This document shows positions 51,175-60,154 of a stretch of DNA of 64,000 bases, piece by piece. Position 1 is the first letter of the stretch. Every line of letters begins with the position of its first letter. The DNA lies in contig JBATDG010000014.1 of assembly GCA_049663345.1 (NCBI GenBank), positions 124,001 to 188,000 of the forward strand, read 5' to 3'. The notes beneath the pieces were generated by a model. It made no database searches, was not told where the DNA came from, and saw nothing but the letters and a program-made list of their open reading frames with translations. This stretch comes from SZUA-365 sp049663345. Lineage in GTDB: Bacteria; Bacteroidota; Ignavibacteria; SZUA-365. The position numbers and the translations under genes were made by a program.

Positions 51175-51714
51175 ATGAAAAAGCAGCAAATCCGGTCAAC
51201 GACGGTACTCGGACTTATCCGCAATGGCAAGGCCGTCCTCGGTGCCGACGGACAGGTGACTGTCGGACAGACGGTCATGAAACATCACTCCCGGAAAATC
51301 AGGAAAATGTACCGGGACACCGTGCTAGTCGGATTCGCAGGATCCGCTGCCGATGCCTTCACTCTCTCTGAAAAATTCGAGGCGAAGCTGGAAGAGTACC
51401 GCGGCAACTTCGAACGCGCCGCCGTTGAACTCGCAAAAGAGTGGCGCACAGATAAATATCTCCATCGCCTTGAAGCTCTGCTCGCTGTAGTTAATAATGA
51501 AAAGGCGCTCATCATTTCCGGTTCCGGCGATGTAATAGAAACCGACGACGGAATTGTCGCCATTGGTTCCGGCGGGAGTTATTCTCTCGCGGCTGCGCGA
51601 ATGCTCGTGAAGCATACCGATCTTTCTGCACGAGAGATCGTAGAGGAAGCCCTGCATACGGCCGCAGAGATCTGCATCTATACAAACAACAACATTGTGA
51701 TCGAGGAATTGTAA
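51175..51714 (+). CDS. hslV: ATP-dependent protease peptidase subunit HslV
   Basis: HslV is the proteolytic core of the HslUV protease. The 179-residue protein begins MKKQQIRS followed by TTVLGLIRNGK, so autoprocessing would expose T9 as the catalytic N-terminal threonine. GADGQVTVGQTVMK, GFAGSAADAFTL and the GSGGSYSLAAAR segment are conserved. It lies six bases before hslU, the usual arrangement. Confidence 0.97.
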   Translation: MKKQQIRSTTVLGLIRNGKAVLGADGQVTVGQTVMKHHSRKIRKMYRDTVLVGFAGSAADAFTLSEKFEAKLEEYRGNFERAAVELAKEWRTDKYLHRLEALLAVVNNEKALIISGSGDVIETDDGIVAIGSGGSYSLAAARMLVKHTDLSAREIVEEALHTAAEICIYTNNNIVIEEL

Positions 51715-51720
51715 AAAGAT

Positions 51721-53079
51721 ATGCAAGAAGATTCATTCCATTTTCTGCAGGACTCCCTGACTCCAAAACGCATTGTCGAGGAGCTCGATAAATATATAAT
51801 CGGGCAGGATAACGCCAAGCGGCTTGTCGCGATCGCTTTGCGCAACCGCTGGCGCCGCCAGCAGGTCGAGCAGCCGCTGCGCGATGAAATCATGCCCAAC
51901 AATATCATTCTGATCGGGCCGACCGGCGTTGGAAAAACTGAGATCGCAAGACGTCTTTCCAAGCTCGCCGGAGCTCCGTTCCTCAAGGTTGAGGCTTCGA
52001 AGTTCACTGAAGTCGGTTATGTCGGACGCGATGTCGAATCGATGGTGCGCGACCTGATGGAAATCGCAATCAACCAGGTGCGCGCCGAGAAGGCGTCGGA
52101 AGTGCAGGAAAAAGCGGCGCTTCAGGCTGAAGAGCGCATCCTCGACATCATCTTTCCACGCACGCAGGTGCAGGAAGGGGAAGTGGATACGCAAACGCAG
52201 ACTCGTGAGAAGCTGCGTGAGCAGCTTCGTGCCGGGAATCTCGATGAACGCGTCGTAGAGATTGACATCACCGTTTCCTCGAATTCCAACATGCAAATCT
52301 TTGGTCCGATGGGGCTCGAAGACATGGGGGTGGATATACAGAACCTCCTGAGCAACATGATGCCTAAGAAATCGAAGAAGCGGAAAATCAGCATCGCGGA
52401 GGCACGGAATCTGCTGCAGCAGGACGAAGCGCAGAAGCTTATCGATACCGATGCGGTCTCCCGAATCGCACTGGAGCGCGTCCAGAATTCCGGCATTATT
52501 TTCCTGGATGAGATTGACAAGATAGCCGGTCCGAAATCCTCCGGAGGCGGTGTTGACGTTTCCCGTGAGGGAGTTCAGCGCGATCTCCTTCCCATTGTTG
52601 AAGGAAGCAACGTCAACACCAAATACGGCGTTGTGCGCACCGATCATATTTTGTTTATAGCATCCGGCGCGTTTCATGTGGCGAAGCCGAGTGATCTGAT
52701 CCCCGAACTCCAGGGCCGCTTCCCGATTCGCGTTGAACTTGACAGTCTGACCGAGGCGGACTTCGTCGCAATTCTCACTAAGCCAAAGAACGCCTTGCTC
52801 AAACAGTACAGCGCGCTTCTTCAGACAGAAGGAGTAAAGTTGGTGTTTGAGGATGATGGTATTCTCGAAATTGCACGCATTGCGGCTGAAGTGAATGACA
52901 GAGTAGAAAATATTGGGGCCCGGCGTCTTCATACAATTCTCACTACACTTCTTGAGCAGATTCTGTATGAAGTACCTGACGTAATTGCAGCTGAAACAGT
53001 AACTATAGACGCGAAATTGGTTCAGGAGAAACTGGCCAATATCGTGAAAAACAGAGACTTAAGCCAGTATATCTTATAG
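51721..53079 (+). CDS. hslU: ATP-dependent protease ATPase subunit HslU
   Basis: HslU is the AAA+ unfoldase that feeds HslV. The 452-residue protein has the YIIGQDNAKR N-terminal block, Walker A GPTGVGKT at 66-73, the EVGYVGRDVESMVRDL pore-side region, an inserted I domain (about 110-230), Walker B IIFLDEIDKIAG and a C-terminal sensor-2 region with the conserved tail ending DLSQYIL. Length is normal. It starts with ATG six bases after hslV. Confidence 0.97.
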   Translation: MQEDSFHFLQDSLTPKRIVEELDKYIIGQDNAKRLVAIALRNRWRRQQVEQPLRDEIMPNNIILIGPTGVGKTEIARRLSKLAGAPFLKVEASKFTEVGYVGRDVESMVRDLMEIAINQVRAEKASEVQEKAALQAEERILDIIFPRTQVQEGEVDTQTQTREKLREQLRAGNLDERVVEIDITVSSNSNMQIFGPMGLEDMGVDIQNLLSNMMPKKSKKRKISIAEARNLLQQDEAQKLIDTDAVSRIALERVQNSGIIFLDEIDKIAGPKSSGGGVDVSREGVQRDLLPIVEGSNVNTKYGVVRTDHILFIASGAFHVAKPSDLIPELQGRFPIRVELDSLTEADFVAILTKPKNALLKQYSALLQTEGVKLVFEDDGILEIARIAAEVNDRVENIGARRLHTILTTLLEQILYEVPDVIAAETVTIDAKLVQEKLANIVKNRDLSQYIL

Positions 53080-53086
53080 GACTTCC

Positions 53087-53695
53087 ATGACAACGACATC
53101 CCCTGGCGCAAATGGCTGGGACGACAGAATACTCCGCACCGCGATGATGTTTCTCATCTTTGCGGGGGCACTTTGGCTCGGCGGCACAGTCTATCGCGCT
53201 CTAATCGCCAACGAATTGTTCATTCCTGGCTCCCTGGAGTTTGACCCCTCGATCCTTCCCGATCAGGAACAGACGCTGTATCAACTTATTTTTGCTTCCT
53301 CGCTCGTGGTGTTGGTTTCCTATGTCATCACCCTCATTTCCGCGATCGTGGTTGTATGGCGTATTCCTTTGCGAATGAAGGAGCACGGTTGGCTTCTGAT
53401 GGCCTGCATTCTGGTTTTCATGTTCGTTCCGGTGGAAGTCTTCACCGCATATCTCGATATCCATTTTTTCTACCTTTGGGATTGGTCCAAAGACGCTATA
53501 GCCACTCAAGGGCCGCAGGTGTTCATGGACGTTCAAACAGAATTGCGGAAAACGATCTCGCATAGAATCGGCGCTCTTGCCGGTCTTCCGGTGATGGCCG
53601 CACTCTGTTATATCACTGCAGCTATTACAGTGATCTGGCAGCCTATGCGAAAAATCAAGAATAATGAAACGATGATTGAAACGGAGCAAAAGTAG
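53087..53695 (+). CDS. Four-helix membrane protein of unknown function
   Basis: The 202-residue protein has four hydrophobic stretches, at about 18-38, 64-88, 100-122 and 165-185, joined by short loops, and a charged C-terminus. There is no recognisable catalytic or binding motif. A basic RIPLRMKEHGW segment lies between helices 2 and 3, and the loop before helix 4 is acidic and polar. It lies 7 bases after hslU and 3 bases before the next small gene, so it belongs to the rpoN-hslVU run. Confidence 0.8.
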   Translation: MTTTSPGANGWDDRILRTAMMFLIFAGALWLGGTVYRALIANELFIPGSLEFDPSILPDQEQTLYQLIFASSLVVLVSYVITLISAIVVVWRIPLRMKEHGWLLMACILVFMFVPVEVFTAYLDIHFFYLWDWSKDAIATQGPQVFMDVQTELRKTISHRIGALAGLPVMAALCYITAAITVIWQPMRKIKNNETMIETEQK

Positions 53696-53698
53696 ATC

Positions 53699-53971
53699 AT
53701 GTCGGGAATGGACAAAGAAGCGCTTCTTGAGGAATTACGCGAAACCTGCGAGCATCTTGGCTACAAGATCCGCTATGAGAGAGGGGATTTCGACGGAGGA
53801 CATTGCATTCTTAAGGAAGAGCGTTTGCTTGTCGTAAACCGAAAATTCACTGTTGAAAAAAAGATAACCACGATTGCACGTGCGCTGAGCGAACTCGGAG
53901 TGGATGCGATATTTGTCAAACCTGCAGTGCGCGATCTTATCGACAAGGAACGTGACAAAGGCGAGGCCTGA
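53699..53971 (+). CDS. Small soluble protein of unknown function
   Basis: The 90-residue protein is charged and predicted alpha/beta: LLEELRETCEHLGYKIRYER at about 9-28, a CILKEERLLVVNRKFTVEKK strand pair, then a helix with ALSELGVDAIFVKPAVRDLI. This resembles short conserved hypotheticals of Bacteroidota-like genomes, but I cannot name a function. Its stop overlaps the ATG of the MBL-fold gene by one base (TGATG), which suggests coupled translation. Confidence 0.8.
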   Translation: MSGMDKEALLEELRETCEHLGYKIRYERGDFDGGHCILKEERLLVVNRKFTVEKKITTIARALSELGVDAIFVKPAVRDLIDKERDKGEA

Positions 53972-54762
53972 TGAAGGTTTCCATTCTCATGTTGGGATCG
54001 GGAACTTCGCAGGGAGTGCCAGCCATCGGCTGCCGCTGCGAGACCTGTAGATCGAACGACGCTCGTGATACTAGGATGCGTCCTTCGATACTTTTCAGCA
54101 TTGGCACCACCACCATTCTCGTCGATACTTCATCCGATTTTCGCCAGCAGATGCTGCGGCACAGCGTGCACAGAATTGACGCGGTGCTGTATACCCATCA
54201 CCATTTTGATCATATCGGCGGATTTGACGATCTGCGTCAGTATAATTATCTCCAGAAGTCCGCCATGCGTGTGTACGGCCTTGAAGAAACTCTCGAGGAG
54301 CTCCGGACGACCTTTCGTTACGCATTCGGAGGCGCAGCACAGATGGGAGGTGGCGTTCCCAGCGCAATTCTCTCAGCAGTCGCCGGTGGAACGAACTTTG
54401 AAATCGATGCGGTTGAGATCACGCCGATTCCTGTCATGCACGGCGTCCTGCCCATCCTCGGCTACCGTATAGGAGACACCGCCTACGTCACTGACACCAA
54501 CCATATCCCCGAACGCTCCTTTGCCCTGTTGGAAAATTTGGACGTTCTCATACTTGACGCCCTTCGTCATGAAGATCATCCCACCCATTTCAATCTCGAA
54601 GAGGCGATCGCTGCGGCCCGTCGAATCGGGGCGCGCCGCACCTATTTCACACATATTGCGCACAACATTCTGCACGGCCGCGACAGCAGGCTCCTTCCGG
54701 AAAACATGGAATTTTCGTATGATGGACTATTAATCACTTCGGATCGGGACAGTCATGATTGA
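53971..54762 (+). CDS. MBL-fold metallohydrolase (PhnP-like phosphodiesterase type)
   Basis: The 263-residue protein has the metallo-beta-lactamase metal motif THHHFDHIGG (H76, H78, D80, H81), a later VTDTNHIPE segment and HIAHNIL. An N-terminal GCRCETCRSND cysteine cluster (21-26) is typical of PhnP-like proteins that open cyclic ribose phosphates. No phn genes are nearby, so the substrate here is uncertain; a housekeeping repair or tRNA-related phosphodiesterase role is possible. It overlaps the HAD gene by 8 bases. Confidence 0.88.
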   Translation: MKVSILMLGSGTSQGVPAIGCRCETCRSNDARDTRMRPSILFSIGTTTILVDTSSDFRQQMLRHSVHRIDAVLYTHHHFDHIGGFDDLRQYNYLQKSAMRVYGLEETLEELRTTFRYAFGGAAQMGGGVPSAILSAVAGGTNFEIDAVEITPIPVMHGVLPILGYRIGDTAYVTDTNHIPERSFALLENLDVLILDALRHEDHPTHFNLEEAIAAARRIGARRTYFTHIAHNILHGRDSRLLPENMEFSYDGLLITSDRDSHD

Positions 54763-55450
54763 CGCCGTCGTATTTGACCTGGACAACACCCTCGTAGATT
54801 TCATGCTCATGAAGCGGAAGGCGGTGGAAGCTGGCATTCGATCCATGATCGACGCCGGGCTGAGTCTCTCTTTCGAAGAAATCGACACCGTGGTCTCCCG
54901 CATATATAAAGAACAGGGAATAGAATATCAGCGCGTATTCAATCATGTACTGCAGGAATTGACCAACGATGTCGATCACAAGATCCTCGCTGCAGGCATT
55001 GTCGGCTATCGCAAAGCCCGCGAGGCGATGCTGGTGCCATACCCGCATGTGCACAGGACGCTATTCACGCTCGCCCGCATGGGACTCAAACTCGGCGTCG
55101 TTTCTGATGCCCCGAAGCTTGAGGCGTGGCTGCGGCTTTGTTCGCTGAATCTTCATCACATTTTTGATGCGGTAGTAACATTCGAGGATACCGGTGAAAG
55201 AAAACCGAGTCCGGTACCTTTTCAGCGTGTGCTGTCGCTGATGGATGTTGCCCCAGAGCATGCCATCATGATCGGTGACTGGGAAGAACGCGATATTCTG
55301 GGAGCGCACAACATCGGCATGTACACTGCCTTCGCGCGCTACGGAGATACATTCAATACAGGAGAATCCGCAGCGGATTTCGATCTCGGCAGTATCAGTG
55401 ACCTTTTGGACGTTATCCGCAGGCTCAGAAAGGGTAAGGAAGAGGCATGA
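54755..55450 (+). CDS. HAD-superfamily hydrolase (haloacid dehalogenase-like)
   Basis: The 231-residue protein has motif I DLDNTLVDF (D9 and D11), a helical C1 cap, motif II in GVVSDAPK, motif III around GERKPSPVPF and motif IV in IMIGDWEERDILGAH. It resembles YjjG-type nucleotidases or related phosphatases. The substrate is unknown. Its start lies within the end of the MBL gene and its stop overlaps acpS by four bases (ATGA). Confidence 0.9.
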   Translation: MIDAVVFDLDNTLVDFMLMKRKAVEAGIRSMIDAGLSLSFEEIDTVVSRIYKEQGIEYQRVFNHVLQELTNDVDHKILAAGIVGYRKAREAMLVPYPHVHRTLFTLARMGLKLGVVSDAPKLEAWLRLCSLNLHHIFDAVVTFEDTGERKPSPVPFQRVLSLMDVAPEHAIMIGDWEERDILGAHNIGMYTAFARYGDTFNTGESAADFDLGSISDLLDVIRRLRKGKEEA

Positions 55451-55830
55451 GCGCGGTATTCGGAATCGGTATCGACATCGAAGAAATCGGCCGGTTTGAA
55501 AACCTGACGGAACAATGGGGGCTGCGCTTCGAACAAAAACTGTATACAGATGAGGAAATCCGCTATTGCAACGGGAAGATCCGTCCCCCTCAGCATTTCG
55601 CTGCCCGCTTCGCAGCAAAGGAAGCTTTTTCAAAGGCAATCGGCACTGGCTGGACCGGCGCATTCCGATGGACCGATGTTGAAGTGCGCAACGATGACGC
55701 GGGCAAGCCTTCGTTCATCCTGCACAACGCTCTCGCCGGACAATTCGGCGAAATGAACATTCATCTTTCTCTTTCTCACAGCGGCGCATATGTCACCGCG
55801 ATGGTTATCATTCAGAGCAAAGACGCATAA
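55447..55830 (+). CDS. acpS: Holo-(acyl-carrier-protein) synthase
   Basis: AcpS transfers phosphopantetheine from CoA to apo-ACP, needed for fatty acid synthesis. The 127-residue protein has the GIGIDIEEIGRFENL block near 6-20 and the RFAAKEAFSKAIGTG magnesium/CoA segment near 55-69, and ends with SLSHSGAYVTAMVI. It overlaps the HAD gene by four bases. Confidence 0.96.
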   Translation: MSAVFGIGIDIEEIGRFENLTEQWGLRFEQKLYTDEEIRYCNGKIRPPQHFAARFAAKEAFSKAIGTGWTGAFRWTDVEVRNDDAGKPSFILHNALAGQFGEMNIHLSLSHSGAYVTAMVIIQSKDA

Positions 55831-55855
55831 TTCGTACATAAAATTGGAGGAGCAC

Positions 55856-57334
55856 ATGGAGAGATTTTTCAGATTTACGCTTTCGCTGTTTGGTGTCCTT
55901 TTCGTTGTGGCGCTGATTTCCTTCGGCGGCTGCTCGAGCGATTCTCCCAACGATCCGGATCCTGTCGACACCAACACGGTTAAAATCGACGACAAAATCC
56001 GCGCAACCGTTTTCGTCCATGGGACGAACGAAGCTGCGGACGTATTCTCCGAACTCACCCAGCGGCTCATGCTCAACGGCTACACCGAAGCTCAGATTGT
56101 AGCTTTCGACTTTGAAAATTACTACACGGGCAGCGAGATCGACATCCAGAAAATGGCGACGCAGCTCAACAACAAGATCACGGCGGCGCTGTCTGCCTCA
56201 GGCGAAAGCCGCATCGACATTGTTGCTCACGGCAGCGGAGCGAATGTCGTACAGCACTGGCTGGTGAATATGGACGGCGCTGCAAAAGCCGCGCATGTAG
56301 TCTTTGCCGGCGGCAGCTATGATATGTCTCTTACGGTAAACGGGGACATCACTCCCGGCGCATGCAAGTATCTCACCCTGCGCAGCGACGGCAAGGATGC
56401 CGCTCAGCAGGGCAACACGCAGTACGGCAGTCTTACCGGTGCCACTAATGAACAACTCGCCGGACTCGACAACCTTCAGCTGTTATCGGATAAAGCTGCG
56501 TTTGTAAAAATGTACTCGTTCCTTACTGGCGCTGCGCCCGCTCAGCAAAACATGACGAACACGCGAATCGGCATGACTTATCAAATCAGGGGCCGTGTCA
56601 TCAATTTCATCGACAACACTCCTGTCGCTGGTGCGGTTGTAATCCCTATTAAAATCCGCGTTCTCGCTGGCGGAGATATTCAGCGCCAAAGTGCCTTAAC
56701 CACTATGACCACCGATGCGAACGGAGACTTCACTTACAGTGATGAGGTTGGTCCGGAAACGTATCTGGAATTCATGGTACGCACAGGAACCCAAAGCCAC
56801 TACGATATGCATATCTACCGGCAGCCCTGGCGGTCAAATTCGATCACCGAGCGCCTGCGAATGATCCCGCGTTCGAGTTCCGGCAGCGATATCCTGAACA
56901 ATTTCAGCGCGGCCATGAAGACCGGCAGTCATGCAGTAATGATGGTGATGACACAAAATCGCACCCTGCAATTCGGCCGGGATAATGTGACCGTCCGCCG
57001 CTACAACCCGGCGTTTGAGCCGCTCGGGGAAGTGAATGTGCTGACCCAGAGCAACGCACCCGTGCCCGGCGGGACCGGCCAGAATGGAAACACCTGGTGG
57101 ATTACGCTTCAGGACTACGATATGAACGGGCAGGATGGAACAGGTCCCATCAACGCTCCTGCGCTCAACCACTGGGGAATCAATTCTTTTGATTGCTTCC
57201 TGGACGCGAGCACTACCAATTTTCAGACTCAGTTCGATGTCAACGGAGTCGTGCTCGGCGCATTCAACTACCGGTCATCTGGTCAGAGCGGAAGCAACAA
57301 TTCCGGGTTTAACCTGATGCAATTCGAATATTGA
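55856..57334 (+). CDS. Lipase-like lipoprotein with altered catalytic residues
   Basis: From the ATG at 55856 (GGAGGAG six bases upstream) the 492-residue precursor has a lipoprotein signal ending FGGC (C26). Residues 48-228 look like an alpha/beta-hydrolase of the lipase class 2 or PHB-depolymerase-like type: TVFVHGTNEAADVF, then DIVAHGSGANVVQHWL, then a final YSFLTG. At the nucleophile elbow the usual A-H-S-x-G reads A-H-G-S-G (124-128), so the catalytic serine position holds Gly126. The position where the catalytic histidine is expected reads D205-N206. Residues 243-320 resemble a carboxypeptidase-regulatory-like domain and the rest is an unknown beta-rich domain. Either a pseudoenzyme or a reorganised site. 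Confidence 0.78.
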   Translation: MERFFRFTLSLFGVLFVVALISFGGCSSDSPNDPDPVDTNTVKIDDKIRATVFVHGTNEAADVFSELTQRLMLNGYTEAQIVAFDFENYYTGSEIDIQKMATQLNNKITAALSASGESRIDIVAHGSGANVVQHWLVNMDGAAKAAHVVFAGGSYDMSLTVNGDITPGACKYLTLRSDGKDAAQQGNTQYGSLTGATNEQLAGLDNLQLLSDKAAFVKMYSFLTGAAPAQQNMTNTRIGMTYQIRGRVINFIDNTPVAGAVVIPIKIRVLAGGDIQRQSALTTMTTDANGDFTYSDEVGPETYLEFMVRTGTQSHYDMHIYRQPWRSNSITERLRMIPRSSSGSDILNNFSAAMKTGSHAVMMVMTQNRTLQFGRDNVTVRRYNPAFEPLGEVNVLTQSNAPVPGGTGQNGNTWWITLQDYDMNGQDGTGPINAPALNHWGINSFDCFLDASTTNFQTQFDVNGVVLGAFNYRSSGQSGSNNSGFNLMQFEY

Positions 57335-57345
57335 ACCACGGTACA

Positions 57346-58296
57346 ATGAAAACCCGCATTACTGAACTTTTCGGCATCCAGCATCCGATTATCCAGGGAG
57401 GCATGATCTGGGTATCGGGCTGGAGGCTGGCGAGTGCTGTCTCTCATGCCGGCGGACTCGGCTTGATCGGTTCCGGTTCGATGAAGCCCGAATTGCTTGC
57501 CGAGCACATTCGGAAGGCCCGGGCGGCAACAGACATGCCGCTCGGAGTGAATATTCCGCTTCTGCGGGGTGATGCCGAAGAGCTTGTTCGCACCTCAATC
57601 GAAGAGGGCATCCGCATCGTCTTTACTTCTGCCGGACATCCCGGAAAATTCCTCCCGCTTCTTAAGGACGCGGGCTGTGTCGTCGCGCATGTCGTTCCCT
57701 CGGTAAAACTGGCGAGAAAGGTTGAAAGTGCGGGCTGCGATGCAGTGGTCGCGGAAGGCTTCGAGGCAGGCGGACACAACGGCTTTGAGGAAACGACAAC
57801 AATGTCCTTAATTCCTCAGGTCGCGGATGCTGTGAGCATTCCTGTGATCGCAGCCGGCGGGATTGCAGACGGTCGTCAAATGCTCGCGGCATTGGCGCTC
57901 GGCGCCGAAGCCGTCCAGGTCGGTACCCGTTTCGCAGCAACTGAGGAATCTTCAGGACACGACGTTTTCAAGCAAAAGATAGTAGATAGCAGCGAGGGCT
58001 GCACTGTCCTCACGATGAAGAAGGTCGCTCCGGTTCGGTTGATCCGCACGCCGTTCGCCCTGCGCTCTCTTGAAGCGGAAGCGCGGGGAGCGGGGAAGGA
58101 GGAGCTTCTCGAGCTTCTTGATCGAAAGCGTGAGATGCGCGGCATGTTCGAAGGAGATGAAGAAGAAGGCGAGTTCGAGGCCGGTCAGAGTTCTGCTCTG
58201 GTGCAGGAAGTGCTTCCCGCCGCTGTTGTTTTGCAGCGTCTGCTTGCGGAATTTACATCCGCAATGCAGCGTGTCGCCCTGAATAAAGAGGGCTGA
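57346..58296 (+). CDS. NPD/FabK-like flavoprotein (nitronate monooxygenase family)
   Basis: The 316-residue TIM-barrel flavoprotein belongs to the family of nitronate monooxygenases and FabK enoyl-ACP reductases. It shows HPIIQGGMIWVSG near 12-24, GVNIPLL, the EGFEAGGHNG segment with the histidine near 148, VIAAGGIADGRQ and ALGAEAVQVGTRF. A nitronate monooxygenase has no obvious partner here, while acpS two genes upstream makes a FabK-like role possible. The ATG at 57346 is preferred over TTG 57331. It ends the rpoN run. Confidence 0.88.
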   Translation: MKTRITELFGIQHPIIQGGMIWVSGWRLASAVSHAGGLGLIGSGSMKPELLAEHIRKARAATDMPLGVNIPLLRGDAEELVRTSIEEGIRIVFTSAGHPGKFLPLLKDAGCVVAHVVPSVKLARKVESAGCDAVVAEGFEAGGHNGFEETTTMSLIPQVADAVSIPVIAAGGIADGRQMLAALALGAEAVQVGTRFAATEESSGHDVFKQKIVDSSEGCTVLTMKKVAPVRLIRTPFALRSLEAEARGAGKEELLELLDRKREMRGMFEGDEEEGEFEAGQSSALVQEVLPAAVVLQRLLAEFTSAMQRVALNKEG

Positions 58297-58304
58297 TTTT
58301 AACC

Positions 58305-58336
58305 TTGCACTCGGACAAAAAAAAGAAGTAGATTTT
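58305..58336 (+). promoter_or_regulatory. Promoter-like element of Bacteroidota type before the PorV-like gene
   Basis: TTG (58305-58307), a 21-base spacer with an A-tract and TAGATTTT (58329-58336) match TTG-N19-21-TAnnTTTG with one change. It ends 31 bases before the start codon at 58368. Confidence 0.45.
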
Positions 58337-58367
58337 CTTTCCGTATCAAACTGAGGAACCGGGTCCC

Positions 58368-59318
58368 ATGTCCCATCGACTTCGCATTACTATTCTGCTT
58401 GCTGTATTCATCGCGGCGCCTGCATTCAATGCATTCTCTCAGGATTTCACTGCGTATGATTTTCTGCGTCTTCCGATGAACGCGCGCGCAGCGGCTCTGG
58501 GGAACACATACCTGACCGCCAGCAATGATGTTACGATGCTGTTCACAAATCCCGGAGCACTCAGCACGCTCGAAGCACCTTCTGCATCAGTTGGTTTCCT
58601 CAAGCATCTGCTCGATGTCAATGCCGGCTATGCGGTGTATGGACAGCAGTGGGGCGACCTTGGCTGGTTCAGTGCCGGCATCGTCTACCTTGACTATGGT
58701 TCGATGGAAGAGACCGACAAATTCAGCAACCGCACCGGCAGTGAATTCGGAGCTTCCGATCTCGCCCTCAGTCTTGGCTATGGTAATATGTCCGGCAACC
58801 TGCATTACGGCGCTGCGATCAAGATCATTCATTCAGCGATAGAGCAATACAGTTCCACCGGTCTCGCTCTCGATGCCGGCATCTCTTACTACATCCCGGA
58901 TCAGCAGATGATGCTTGCCGCAGGCGTGCAGAATGCCGGAGCGCAGCTAAGTGCATTCGGAAGTGAAAACGAATCGCTGCCGCTGGATGTGCGCGTCGGG
59001 GTGGGGAAGAAACTCGAGCATCTCCCGCTGAATATCATGCTCAATTTCCATAAGCTTAACGAATCTTCCGAAAGTTTTTTTGATCGCTTCTCCAATTTTT
59101 CGATAGGCGGTGAATTTGATCTCAGCGATGCACTCAAAGCACGCATCGGCTACTACAATGAAATGCGCCGCGAATTGAAGATTGGGAATTCCGCAAAACT
59201 GGCCGGCTTTTCAGGTGGCTTCGGCCTGAAAGTCGCGACTTATTTTGTGGATTATGCATACACTTCTTTAGGCGAAATAGGATCCATGCATCGTTTTTCA
59301 CTGAGTACATCCTTCTAG
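58368..59318 (+). CDS. PorV/PorQ-family outer-membrane beta-barrel protein
   Basis: The 316-residue precursor has a signal peptide at about 1-25 (cleavage near FSQ) and then the family opening FLRLPMNARAAALGNTYLTASNDVTMLFTNPGAL. Alternating amphipathic beta strands follow to the C-terminus, ending in a phenylalanine (STSF) as in many outer-membrane proteins. PorV and PorQ work with type IX secretion in Bacteroidota, but the family is wide in FCB bacteria and no other por/spr genes are in this window. It starts with ATG. Confidence 0.88.
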   Translation: MSHRLRITILLAVFIAAPAFNAFSQDFTAYDFLRLPMNARAAALGNTYLTASNDVTMLFTNPGALSTLEAPSASVGFLKHLLDVNAGYAVYGQQWGDLGWFSAGIVYLDYGSMEETDKFSNRTGSEFGASDLALSLGYGNMSGNLHYGAAIKIIHSAIEQYSSTGLALDAGISYYIPDQQMMLAAGVQNAGAQLSAFGSENESLPLDVRVGVGKKLEHLPLNIMLNFHKLNESSESFFDRFSNFSIGGEFDLSDALKARIGYYNEMRRELKIGNSAKLAGFSGGFGLKVATYFVDYAYTSLGEIGSMHRFSLSTSF

Positions 59319-59325
59319 AATACTT

Positions 59326-60153
59326 ATGAGCAATCGAAAACACGGGAGCAGCCGTGCGGAAGAGCGATCCCTACGGACCGCTCTTCGCGCATTTATGACC
59401 GAAGCTCGCAGCGCACCGCGTGATGTTGTCATCGTCTTTCTCACTGTCGCGATCGTTGGAATATTTTCGTTTCAGTTCGGCAGTAAAAGATTTTTCTACG
59501 ATCAATGGTATGCTGTGCTGAGAGGAGATCGACTCTACGATCTCTATCAGTACCTTTACTGGTTCGGCAGTGAGTTCGCGCTCTTTTTCCTTCTCCTCAT
59601 CCCTGTCATCCTGTTCCTGCATCGTAAACCGCTGCGCGATTTCGGACTCGCGGCAGGGGATTGGCGTTTTGGACTCCGCGTATCAATGCTGTTTTATGCT
59701 GTAATGCTGCCCATACTCTGGGTCGTCAGCGCTTCGCCGGAATTCCAGCAAGTGTATCCGCATTCCCAGATAGTTCGCAGCGACTGGACGCTCTTTCTCA
59801 TTTACGAAGCAGCGTTCATTCTCTACTTTATCGGTTGGGAATTTATCTGGCGCGGCTATATGCTGTTCGGCCTTCTTCCGCACACCGGAGCCAGCGTCGC
59901 CGTACTTGCGCAAATGATACCGTTTGTCATCCTGCATTACGGCAAGCCGATGCCTGAAACCTTCGGCGCTATCGCCGCAGGAATTGCCCTCGGTGCGTTG
60001 TCTTTGCGTACCCGCTCGTTTTGGTATGCAGTGCTGATTCACTGGTCCGTCATGCTCACCATCGATTTGCTCGCCACCCTGCGCTTTCGCAGCGGGGTTG
60101 ACGGACTAGGTCCCGCCGCGCTGTTCGATGTTTTCTCGGCATTGCTGCGCTGA
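59326..60153 (+). CDS. CPBP-type intramembrane protease-like protein
   Basis: The 275-residue protein has about six or seven membrane helices. The CPBP (Rce1-like) features are W171-E-F-I-W-R176-G, corresponding to the EExxxR motif but with tryptophan replacing the first glutamate, a FVILHYG histidine (H204) and an IHWSVML histidine near 242. Variants with WE are known in the family, so the site may still be active. It begins 7 bases after the PorV-like gene. The basic N-terminus (1-30) is cytoplasmic. Confidence 0.85.
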   Translation: MSNRKHGSSRAEERSLRTALRAFMTEARSAPRDVVIVFLTVAIVGIFSFQFGSKRFFYDQWYAVLRGDRLYDLYQYLYWFGSEFALFFLLLIPVILFLHRKPLRDFGLAAGDWRFGLRVSMLFYAVMLPILWVVSASPEFQQVYPHSQIVRSDWTLFLIYEAAFILYFIGWEFIWRGYMLFGLLPHTGASVAVLAQMIPFVILHYGKPMPETFGAIAAGIALGALSLRTRSFWYAVLIHWSVMLTIDLLATLRFRSGVDGLGPAALFDVFSALLR

Positions 60154-60154
60154 G

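Noticed and set aside
51733..52932. A 399-residue open frame on the strand opposite hslU
   Set aside because: It mirrors hslU codon by codon, has no recognisable domain and contains no start context; hslU is fully convincing on the plus strand.
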